From the NCBI GenBank assembly GCA_021808985.1, contig JAKBAQ010000051.1, positions 1-12,921 of the forward strand: a DNA stretch of 12,921 nucleotides, in the 5' to 3' direction. The notes below the pieces were generated by a model that had not been told where the DNA came from, made no database searches, and saw nothing but the letters and a program-made list of their open reading frames with translations. Origin of the DNA: Pseudomonadota bacterium. GTDB lineage: Bacteria > Pseudomonadota > Alphaproteobacteria > Acetobacterales > Acetobacteraceae. The position numbers were made by a program, and so were the translations under genes. Positions 7,122 through 12,921 of the stretch are shown here, in pieces (the first letter of the stretch is position 1; every line of letters starts with the position of its first letter).

Positions 7122-8766
7122 CGAGTTTGCGGGCGATATCCTGCCGCATGGCGGCTTTGTCCAGCTTGCCGACCTTGGTGAGGCTGAGGGCGGGCACGGT
7201 TTCAATCCGTTCGGGCCATTTGAACTTGGCGAGGCCGTAGGCGCGCAGATGCTCGGCGAGCTGGGCGACGGTGGGGGCGGGCTGGCCGGGCCGGGCGACG
7301 ATGTAGGCGCAGATGCGCTCGCCGAGCTTGGGGTCTGGCATGCCGACGATGGCGCAGTCAGCGATCGCGGGGTGGGTGGCGAGGGCGTGCTCCAGCTCCT
7401 CGCAATTCACCTTCTCGTGGCCGCGGCTCACGATATCCTTGGCGCGGCCGGCGAAGGCGTAGATGGTTTCGCCGTTGACGCGGCGTTTTATCATCAGGTC
7501 GCCGGAGCGGTAGAAGCCGTCGGGGGTGAAGGCTTCCAGGTTGCGCTCGGCGGCGTTGTAGTAGCCGCGCAGGGTGTAGGGGCCGCGGCAGGTGAGCTCG
7601 CCGGGTTCGCCGAAATCAGCCTCGATGCTGGTGCCGGGCTTGAGGAGGCGGACTTCGTCACACGCGGAGATGGGGCGGCCGACGCAGGTGTCGATCACTT
7701 CATCGGGGTCGCTGGCCTTGGTGTACATGTTCAGCCCCTCGGACATGCCGAACATCGCATAAGTGGGGCGGTGGAATTTCTCGCGCAGGAGGTTGGCGCC
7801 GTCAGGGCTCCAGAAGGCGCGGATGCTGGAGATATCGGCGTGGCCCTCGTTGAGCATGGCTTCAAGCCGTGGCAGCAGGGCGCGGATGAGGCCGGCGAAG
7901 GTGGGACGGTGGGCGCGGAAGACCTCGCCCCAGGCGGGGGGGCTCATGTCACGCGGGATGGCGAAGGCGGCGCCGGAGATGAGGGCGGGGCCGAGGAAGC
8001 AGACCATGCAGGCGTTGTGGATGATCGGCATGGGCATGAAGAGCGTGTCAGCCGGGGTGTAGCCCAGCCATTGGGCGGTGCGCTGCATGTTGAAAAAATA
8101 GTCATTGGCCATGCGCGGGATGACCTTGGGGATGCTGGTGGTGCCGCCGGAGAGCTGGAAGATGCAGGCCTGGAAGGGGTCACGCGGGAGGGTGTTGACG
8201 GCTTGCGCGGCGCTGGCGGCGTTCTGGGATGCGGCCAGATCCTCGAGGCGGGAGATGCCGGGGCGGGGCTGGCCGCGCAGGGTGATGACGTGGCGGATGC
8301 TGGGGATGGCGCCGCGCAGGGATTGGGCGAAGGCGGCGAGGTCGAATTTTTCGTCGTCATCATGCACGATATGGGCGCGCGCGGCGGTGTGGTTGCCGAG
8401 ATAGGTGATCTCGCGCTCCCGGTGGGAGGGCAGCGTGCAGACGGGGATAAGCCCGGCCTTGAGGCAGCCGATGAGGGCGTAGACCAGCTCCTTGGAGTTG
8501 GCGCACTGGAAGAGCACACGCTCCAGCGGTTGCAGGCCGAGGGACCAGAGGGCGGCGGCGAGGCGGTTGGTGATGCTGTCCAGCGCGGCGTAGGTGATGG
8601 TGCCTTCGGGCGTGTGCAGGGCGGGGCGGGCGGCGTGCGTGGCGAAGGCGCGGCACAGGGCCTGGGCGAGGCCGATTTCGGGCAGCTCGCCGGCGGCCAG
8701 GTAGGCGCGCAGGCGCTCCGGCTCAGGGTAGACCACGCCTGGGATGGGTTCTTGCACGCCGATCAT
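7099..8766 (-). CDS. Aryl-acid AMP/CoA ligase (EntE/DhbE-like adenylate-forming enzyme)
   Basis: An ANL-superfamily ligase of 555 aa that activates a carboxylic acid with ATP, then probably transfers it to CoA. Numbered from the GTG at 8772 (two more than from the ATG used here), the phosphate loop LSGGTTSIPK is at 207-216, IIHNACM near 251 matches the His-Asn pair that contacts the aryl carboxylate in DhbE, MFGMSEG is near 340, YRSGD is at 421-425, the hinge GRAKDIVSRGHEKVN is near 442-456, and the C-terminal catalytic Lys is at 536 (TKVGKLDK). The N-terminal YPEPERLRAY also recalls EntE/DhbE. No carrier-protein or siderophore gene is nearby, so a catabolic CoA ligase is more likely. ATG at 8766 is preferred because GGGAG sits five bases upstream; GTG at 8772 would overlap that site. 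Its promoter holds operator site 3. Its exact substrate is unknown. Confidence 0.88.
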   Translation of the reverse strand: MIGVQEPIPGVVYPEPERLRAYLAAGELPEIGLAQALCRAFATHAARPALHTPEGTITYAALDSITNRLAAALWSLGLQPLERVLFQCANSKELVYALIGCLKAGLIPVCTLPSHREREITYLGNHTAARAHIVHDDDEKFDLAAFAQSLRGAIPSIRHVITLRGQPRPGISRLEDLAASQNAASAAQAVNTLPRDPFQACIFQLSGGTTSIPKVIPRMANDYFFNMQRTAQWLGYTPADTLFMPMPIIHNACMVCFLGPALISGAAFAIPRDMSPPAWGEVFRAHRPTFAGLIRALLPRLEAMLNEGHADISSIRAFWSPDGANLLREKFHRPTYAMFGMSEGLNMYTKASDPDEVIDTCVGRPISACDEVRLLKPGTSIEADFGEPGELTCRGPYTLRGYYNAAERNLEAFTPDGFYRSGDLMIKRRVNGETIYAFAGRAKDIVSRGHEKVNCEELEHALATHPAIADCAIVGMPDPKLGERICAYIVARPGQPAPTVAQLAEHLRAYGLAKFKWPERIETVPALSLTKVGKLDKAAMRQDIARKLAAEATAQ

Positions 8767-8771
8767 GTTCA

Positions 8772-8776
8772 CTCCC
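8772..8776 (-). promoter_or_regulatory. Ribosome-binding site that decides the ligase start
   Basis: On the minus strand GGGAG lies five bases upstream of ATG (8766-8764). The alternative GTG at 8772 begins on the last G of this motif and has only C-rich sequence before it. With transcription starting near 8777-8778, the site would sit almost at the very 5' end of the mRNA. Confidence 0.55.
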
Positions 8777-8783
8777 GGGGGGT

Positions 8784-8812
8784 GTTATCGGAGTTGTCGA
8801 CGTATGTGTCAA
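8784..8812 (-). promoter_or_regulatory. Sigma70-like promoter for the aryl-acid ligase
   Basis: On the minus strand a perfect -35 TTGACA (8812-8807) is followed by 17 bases and GATAAC (8789-8784), which matches the -10 consensus at 4 of 6 positions. This is the best promoter in the window. Transcription would start near 8777 and leave a very short leader. Operator site 3 covers the -35 box and the first part of the spacer. Confidence 0.65.
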
Positions 8813-8820
8813 CGATTCGA
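8797..8820 (-). promoter_or_regulatory. Operator-like site 3 (probable TetR-family binding site)
   Basis: Read on the plus strand, TCGAC-N6-GTCAA at 8797-8812 is the same inverted repeat as sites 1 and 2 with one mismatch, and the match to site 1 continues to 8820 (21 of 24 bases identical). The site is flipped relative to the direction of transcription, and here one half-site coincides with the -35 box. It lies between the tetR stop and the ligase start, so it is the natural candidate target of the neighbouring TetR protein. Confidence 0.65.
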
Positions 8821-8846
8821 CGCGGTTGGTTAAAACTGGCGCGCGG

Positions 8847-8873
8847 CGGCGGCTGGAGGCGTATCAGCCGCCG
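8847..8873 (-). terminator. Possible terminator hairpin at the end of tetR
   Basis: A perfect 8-base stem, CGGCGGCT (8847-8854) with AGCCGCCG (8866-8873), surrounds an 11-base loop that contains part of the tetR stop codon. On the minus strand TTTT follows about ten bases later, before the ligase promoter. The stem is strong but the T run is short and distant, so termination may be weak or Rho-assisted. Confidence 0.4.
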
Positions 8874-9580
8874 GAACCGCCGCCGAGCAGATGATCCAGC
8901 CGGTCCAGCTCGGTGCGGATGCCGGCGACGATTTCATGCGGGGTGGTGTGGCCGGGCGGGGTGGTGTGGCTGAGCAGCGCGCCGACGCCGAGGCCGGCGA
9001 CGATGGCGGCGACCTCGGCGGCGGATTTGTTGGCGGCGGGGTTGAACCACCAGGCGGTCCAGTTGCACATGCCGATGAAGCTGAGGGCGGCGATGTTGGA
9101 GTCGACCGGGCGGAATTCGCCGGCGCGGATGCCGGCGGTGATGAGGCCGGAGATTCTGGCCAGAACCTCGCGCTTGCCGGCCTGGTGCCGCTCAAACAAC
9201 GGGGCGGGGAGGTGGTTTTCCTCGCGGTCCAGCACCTTGAAGCGCACGGCGCGGGCGAGCTGGCGGGTGACCAGGGTTTCCGCCGCCTTGAGCAGCTGGG
9301 ACTGGAAGCTGGCGCCGGGCTCGTGGGTGAGCTCGCGCAGTTCGCTGGAGGCGGCGAGGGTGACATCCTCGACCAGGGCGGTGAGGAAATCGTCCTTGCT
9401 GCCGAAATAATGATAGAGGGTGGTGCGGCCGACGCCGGTGGCGTTGGCGATGTCTTGCAGGCTGGTGCCGGCGAAGCCTTTTTCGGCGAAGAGTTCGGCC
9501 GCGCAATCCAGCAGCTCGCGCGCCATCAGCTCGCGGCGCGGGCCGCCTTTGCGCTTCTGTGGGGCGGGGGATGAGTCCAT
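8864..9580 (-). CDS. TetR-family transcriptional regulator, KstR2-like C-terminal half
   Basis: A 238-residue one-domain-plus-ligand-pocket repressor. The N-terminal DNA-binding part has the family pattern: RELLDCAAELFAEKGFAGTS at 21-40, then the helix-turn-helix LQDIANATGVGRTTLYHYF at 41-59 with the usual GSKDDFL after it. The C-terminal half contains SFIGMCNWTAWWFNP near 170-183, a pattern I associate with KstR2-like regulators, which respond to CoA thioesters. The first 16 residues are basic and Pro-rich. The ATG at 9580 has GAAGG eight bases upstream. It lies directly upstream of the ligase on the same strand and is the only regulator in the window, so it most likely binds the three operator-like repeats and is released by a CoA ester of the pathway. 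No repeat of that type is seen before its own start, so autoregulation is not supported. Confidence 0.9.
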   Translation of the reverse strand: MDSSPAPQKRKGGPRRELMARELLDCAAELFAEKGFAGTSLQDIANATGVGRTTLYHYFGSKDDFLTALVEDVTLAASSELRELTHEPGASFQSQLLKAAETLVTRQLARAVRFKVLDREENHLPAPLFERHQAGKREVLARISGLITAGIRAGEFRPVDSNIAALSFIGMCNWTAWWFNPAANKSAAEVAAIVAGLGVGALLSHTTPPGHTTPHEIVAGIRTELDRLDHLLGGGSGG

Positions 9581-9628
9581 GCTGGTTACCTTCGATCCGC
9601 CGGCAGATGGTGCGGCGCCAAGTGGCGG

Positions 9629-9657
9629 AATAGACCGGGATCGGCGGGGTTTTGCAA
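9629..9657 (-). promoter_or_regulatory. Possible weak promoter for tetR
   Basis: On the minus strand TTGCAA (9657-9652) and TCTATT (9634-9629) are separated by 17 bases, and each matches its consensus at 4 of 6 positions. It lies between the phosphatase stop and the tetR start, about 50 bases before the ATG. Read-through from the upstream genes is an equally good way to express tetR. Confidence 0.3.
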
Positions 9658-9666
9658 GAGGCGGGG

Positions 9667-10353
9667 CTACCAGCGGGGGGAGAGGTGGGCGGTGTCGTTA
9701 TAGCTGCGCAGGGACCAGTGGCTGTCAGCGTTGACGATGAGGCGGGAGATGGAGGCGTTCTCCGGCGCGAAGAAGGCGAAGGGGCGGCTGGCGGTGGCCT
9801 GCTGGCAGATTTTGCCGATGACGCCGCCATGGACGATGGCGACCACGGTGGTGTTCTCGGCCATGAGGGCGGTGATTTTGCCGATGCCGGCGCGGATGCG
9901 AGCGGTGAAGGTGGAGGTGGGCTCGGTGCCGGGGATGACCTCCCAGTTTTCCTCGGTGAGCATCTGGCGGACCAGAGGGTGGCCGGCGGCGGCTTTCTGC
10001 ATGAAGTCATGCTCCCATTCGCCCATGTGCAGCTCGTGCAGCTCGGGGATTTCGATGGGGGTGAGGCCGGTGAGGCTGGCGAGGGGGGCGGCGGTCTGGC
10101 GGGTGCGTTGCAGGTTGGTGACGAAGATGTGGGTGATGGGCTCATGGCGCAGCCGCGCGGCGGCGGCCTGGGCTTGGGCGTGGCCGTCTGGCCGCAGGGG
10201 CGGGTTGTTGAGGATGAGATCGCCAAAGGGGAGGGTGTGCGTGGTTTCAGCCACGGTGGCGCCGTGGCGCAGCAGGATGATCTCTCGCGCGCCGGGCGGC
10301 AGGTGGAAGCCGTGCTGGGCGGCGGCGAGGTGTTTTTCGAGCGATTTGGTCAT
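9667..10353 (-). CDS. Histidine-phosphatase-superfamily protein
   Basis: A 228-residue member of the histidine phosphatase (phosphoglycerate-mutase-like) superfamily, whose members remove phosphate from small metabolites or proteins through a phosphohistidine. The hallmark LLRHG is at 27-31 with His30 as the phospho-acceptor. Supporting residues are Arg83 in NLQRTRQTA, Glu112 in MGEWE as the acid, and His175 in IVHGGVIG. About 20 residues precede the core, with no signal peptide visible. The ATG at 10353 follows GGGGAAG with very short spacing. It lies 80 bases downstream of the ubiM-like gene and 86 bases upstream of tetR, all on the same strand, so co-transcription is possible but not clear. 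The substrate cannot be told from sequence; nothing ties it to the catabolic pathway apart from position. Confidence 0.85.
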   Translation of the reverse strand: MTKSLEKHLAAAQHGFHLPPGAREIILLRHGATVAETTHTLPFGDLILNNPPLRPDGHAQAQAAAARLRHEPITHIFVTNLQRTRQTAAPLASLTGLTPIEIPELHELHMGEWEHDFMQKAAAGHPLVRQMLTEENWEVIPGTEPTSTFTARIRAGIGKITALMAENTTVVAIVHGGVIGKICQQATASRPFAFFAPENASISRLIVNADSHWSLRSYNDTAHLSPRW

Positions 10354-10433
10354 GCTTCCCCGGTTTTGGCGTGTTGGGCGGCGCCGGGGCGTTTATGGCA
10401 TGGGGCTGGGGTTTTACAAAAGCGGGGCGGCTT

Positions 10434-11645
10434 TCAGGCGGCGTGCGCGGGGGTGGCGCCTTGCATCAGGGCGGCGGTGAGGAGGCGGCGCGCCAGGGGC
10501 AGGCGCGCGCCGGCGCCGATGACGGCGCCGCGCAGGGCGCGGGCGGGGGGACGGTCGTCAGTATAGAGCAGGGCGGTGGCGTTGGTGGCGAGGTAGAGCG
10601 GCAGGGTGGCGCGGCGGTGGCGGCTTGCATAGCGGCGCAGCAGGGCGGGGGCGCCGATATCCTGGCCGGGAGCCTCGGCGATGAGGCTGGCGAGGGTGTG
10701 CTGGCTGACGAGGCCGAAATTGAAGCCGTGCGCGGTGACGGGGTGCATGCCGACGGCGGCGTCGCCCACCAGGGCGAAACGCTCGGCCGTGAAGCGCCCG
10801 GCATAGACGGCGACCAGCGGGTAGGCGTGGCGGGTGCTCACCAGCTGCAGGGTGCCGAGCTGGTGGTGGCGCGCGCTCATTTCCGCGGCGAAGGCGCCGG
10901 GCGGCAAGGCCAGCAGGGCCTCGGCCTGGCGGGTGGGCAGGGTGATGACCAGGGAGCTTATGTTGGGCCACGCCGCTGTGCCGTTGAGCGGCAGGGTGGC
11001 GATGGTCTGGCCGAAGCCGAACCATTCAGTGGCGATGCCGTGATGCGGCTGTTCATGCGCCATGCGGCAGACCAGCATGGTTTTGCCGAAATCCTGCATG
11101 TGGGCGGGGATGCCCATGCGGCGGCGGGTTTCGGAGAAGCGTGTGTCAGCGGCGGCGATGAGGGGGGCGGTGAGGGTTGTGCCGTCAGACAGGGTGAGGG
11201 TGGCGCGATTGGCGCTGGTGTGGATGGCGCCGGCGGCTAGGCCGGTGAGCAGGTGGATGTTGGGCTGGCTGGCGGCGGCGGCGAAGAGGGCCCGGCGGAT
11301 AAGGTGATTGGGGACCAGGTGGCCGAGCGCCGCGGCTTGCGCGCGCGGCGGGGCGAAGCGCAGGGCGCGGTGGGAATTGCCGTTGCGGACCTGGGCCTCG
11401 CCCAGGGGAGAGATTTCAGCGGGGGGGATGTGCGCCCAGGCGTTAAGGCCGCGCAGCAGCGCCACCGAACGGTGGGTGAGGGCGATTTCCCGGCCGTCAA
11501 ACGCGGGTAGCGCCAGCGATTCGCGCGGGAGCTTCTCGACCAGGGCGATCTGGCGGCCCTGGGCGGCGAGTGAGGTGGCGAGGCTGAGGCCGGCTGGCCC
11601 CGCGCCGATGATGATGAGGTCGTAATCTCGCGCGCTGGTGGCCAT
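10434..11645 (-). CDS. ubiM: UbiM-like FAD-dependent ubiquinone-biosynthesis hydroxylase
   Basis: A 403-residue class A flavoprotein monooxygenase of the UbiH/UbiF/Coq6 family, which hydroxylates the ring of ubiquinone precursors at the membrane. The FAD-binding GxGxxG is IIGAGPAG at 12-19 with the ribose-binding acid Glu37 in LVEK; the AADTRFSETRR segment near 165 is the DG-like motif, and the second FAD motif is LVGDAAVGMHPVTAHGFN at 292-309. The wording GMHPVTAHGFN, together with DFGKTMLVCRMAHEQPHH near 185-202, is what I associate with UbiM rather than UbiH, UbiF or UbiL; this rests on memory of the family. AGGGGA lies about six bases before the ATG at 11645. No other ubi gene is in the window. 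A general aromatic hydroxylase is a less likely alternative. Confidence 0.8.
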   Translation of the reverse strand: MATSARDYDLIIIGAGPAGLSLATSLAAQGRQIALVEKLPRESLALPAFDGREIALTHRSVALLRGLNAWAHIPPAEISPLGEAQVRNGNSHRALRFAPPRAQAAALGHLVPNHLIRRALFAAAASQPNIHLLTGLAAGAIHTSANRATLTLSDGTTLTAPLIAAADTRFSETRRRMGIPAHMQDFGKTMLVCRMAHEQPHHGIATEWFGFGQTIATLPLNGTAAWPNISSLVITLPTRQAEALLALPPGAFAAEMSARHHQLGTLQLVSTRHAYPLVAVYAGRFTAERFALVGDAAVGMHPVTAHGFNFGLVSQHTLASLIAEAPGQDIGAPALLRRYASRHRRATLPLYLATNATALLYTDDRPPARALRGAVIGAGARLPLARRLLTAALMQGATPAHAA

Positions 11646-11708
11646 GCTGATCCCCTGAAAACCGGCATGGCGGGTAGCAGCTGGGGCAGGGGGAGTCGTT
11701 GATGCAGG

Positions 11709-12921
11709 TCAAACCGCGGTGCGGCGGAGGATCTCATCGAGCAGGGCGTCGATGTCGCTTTGTTGCGTGCGGTGGTTGACGATGGCGGCGCGGATGGCCA
11801 TGCGGGCGGTGATGATGGTGGTGGAGGGGGCGAAGAGGCCGGATTCCTGGAGATCGGCCACCAGGTCGGCGGTTTGGGCGTCTGTGTGGCCGGTGACGGC
11901 GAAGCAGACGATGTTGAGCTTCACGGGGGCGAGGAGTTCCAGCCGGTTGCTGGCGGCGATGCGCGCGGCGAGGTGCTGGGCCAGGGTGCAGGTGGTATCC
12001 ACCACGGCGCCGAGGGCCTCGCTGCCGTAGGCGCTGAGCGTCATCCAGATTTTTAATGCGCGAAAGCCGCGCGAGAGGTCGGGCCCGAGGTCGCACGGCC
12101 AGGGCTGGCCGCCGGCCAGGCCGCGCGGGGCGGCGGCGAGGTAGCTGGTGGCCTGGGCGAAGGTGGCGTTGTGGAGGATGGGGTCACGGATGAGGACGCA
12201 GCCGGCATCGTAGGTGACTTGCGCCCATTTGTGGAAGTCAAACGCCACGGAGTCGGCCTGCTCGATGCCGGTGAGGAAGTGTTTGCGGCTGGGCGAGAGG
12301 GCGGCGAGGGCGCCGAAGGCGGCGTCGGCATGGAACCAGGCGTCATGCTCGCGGGCGATGGCGGCGAGGGCGGCGAGATCGTCAAACGCGCCGACATCAA
12401 CGGTGCCGGCGGTGCCGACGATGAGGAAAGGGGTGTGGCCGGCGGCTTGGTCCGCCGCGATGGCGGCGCGCAGGGCTGTGAGGTCCATGCGGAAATCGGA
12501 GTCCACCGGGATTTTGCGCAGCGCGTGCAGGCCGAGGCCCGCCATGTCCAGCGCGCTGGGCACGCAGCGGTGCACACCGGCGCTGGCATAGGCGGTGAGG
12601 CGCGCGCCTTGCAGCCCGTTGGCGCGGGCATCGGCGCCCAGGGCCTTGAAGCGGGCGCAGAGCACCGCGATGAAATTGGCCATGGAGGAGCCGGTGAGCA
12701 GCACGCCGCTGGCTTGCGCGGGCAGGCCCAGCATTTGCGCCGCCCAGGCGATGACCTGACGCTCCACCGCGATGCCCACATGGTCGCGCCCGCCGCAATT
12801 GGCGTTCATCGCGCCGGCGAGCAGCTCGGCCAGCATGGAGACCGGATTGCCGCCGCCGTGCACCCAGCCCATGAAGCGGGGGTGGGTGTTGCCGGTGACA
12901 TAGGGTTTGATGCTGGCGGTG
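11709..12921 (-). CDS. PLP-dependent group II decarboxylase, 5' end beyond the window
   Basis: A pyridoxal-phosphate-dependent decarboxylase of the aromatic-L-amino-acid/glutamate decarboxylase family, which removes CO2 from an amino acid to give an amine. The frame is open to the window edge, and residues upstream of the internal Met at 12872 still read as family sequence (VTGNTHPRFMGWVHGGGNP), so the true start lies outside. Numbered from that Met, the cofactor-stacking His is 101, GTAGTVDVGAFDD spans 153-165, HADAAFG at 181-187 carries the Asp that holds the pyridine nitrogen, and the PLP lysine is Lys215 in DFHKWAQ. The C-terminal part is complete and ends with TGA at 11709. It ends 63 bases before the ubiM-like start on the same strand. 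The substrate is unknown; aromatic amino acids are the commonest for this group. Confidence 0.88.
   Translation of the reverse strand, partial: TASIKPYVTGNTHPRFMGWVHGGGNPVSMLAELLAGAMNANCGGRDHVGIAVERQVIAWAAQMLGLPAQASGVLLTGSSMANFIAVLCARFKALGADARANGLQGARLTAYASAGVHRCVPSALDMAGLGLHALRKIPVDSDFRMDLTALRAAIAADQAAGHTPFLIVGTAGTVDVGAFDDLAALAAIAREHDAWFHADAAFGALAALSPSRKHFLTGIEQADSVAFDFHKWAQVTYDAGCVLIRDPILHNATFAQATSYLAAAPRGLAGGQPWPCDLGPDLSRGFRALKIWMTLSAYGSEALGAVVDTTCTLAQHLAARIAASNRLELLAPVKLNIVCFAVTGHTDAQTADLVADLQESGLFAPSTTIITARMAIRAAIVNHRTQQSDIDALLDEILRRTAV

Noticed and set aside
7099..8766. A siderophore role for the EntE-like ligase
   Set aside because: There is no isochorismatase, carrier protein, peptide synthetase or iron transporter nearby, and its promoter shares the operator of the catabolic operon.
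7102..8973. A 623-codon open frame on the plus strand opposite the ligase
   Set aside because: The translation is low-complexity Gly/Ala/Asp/Val sequence with no domain, and the opposite strand encodes an intact adenylate-forming enzyme. Long antisense frames are expected in DNA this rich in GC.
9652..10566. A long plus-strand frame opposite the histidine phosphatase
   Set aside because: It is Gly/Ala/Asp-rich, has no motif, and the minus strand encodes all catalytic residues of a histidine phosphatase.
1..12921. A CRISPR array, tRNA, insertion sequence or prophage part
   Set aside because: I saw no regularly spaced repeats, cloverleaf, transposase motif or terminal inverted repeats; genes fill nearly the whole window.

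Overview
The window is very GC-rich, tightly packed bacterial DNA holding ten protein genes and no visible RNA gene, insertion sequence or CRISPR array. The base composition, the short or overlapping gene junctions, and a UbiM-like ubiquinone hydroxylase point to an alphaproteobacterium. Acetobacteraceae or a similar Rhodospirillales group is my guess, but the sequence alone does not prove the family.

Left part (1-7095, plus strand): a catabolic gene set. A 420-residue alpha/beta hydrolase stands first, behind its own promoter. A second promoter then starts a tight operon: aldehyde dehydrogenase, a hydratase-aldolase of the trans-o-hydroxybenzylidenepyruvate (NahE) type, an alpha/beta-hydrolase-fold protein lacking the nucleophilic serine, a class III (CaiB-type) CoA transferase and an HMG-CoA-lyase-family enzyme. 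Two of the four junctions are one-base TGATG overlaps and the other two gaps are under 40 bases, so the five genes are probably co-transcribed.

Middle part (7099-9580, minus strand): an aryl-acid AMP/CoA ligase of the EntE/DhbE type, which meets the plus operon tail to tail with three bases between stop codons. Upstream of it lies a TetR-family regulator whose C-terminal half resembles KstR2-like repressors that sense CoA thioesters. Three similar operator-like sequences (at 39-62, 1455-1478 and 8797-8820) sit inside three sigma70-like promoters, those of the first hydrolase, the operon and the ligase. I read this as one regulon under the TetR protein: an unknown acid is activated to a CoA ester, an aldol cleavage gives pyruvate plus an aldehyde, the dehydrogenase oxidises the aldehyde, and the CoA transferase and lyase finish the fragment. 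The substrate is not identifiable here, and no ring-attacking oxygenase is present.

Right part (9667-12921, minus strand): a histidine-phosphatase-family protein, a UbiM-like flavoprotein hydroxylase, and a PLP-dependent group II decarboxylase cut off by the window edge. These look like a separate neighbourhood. Throughout, the plus strand is G-rich whichever strand is coding: plus-strand genes favour G-ending codons and minus-strand genes favour C-ending codons.
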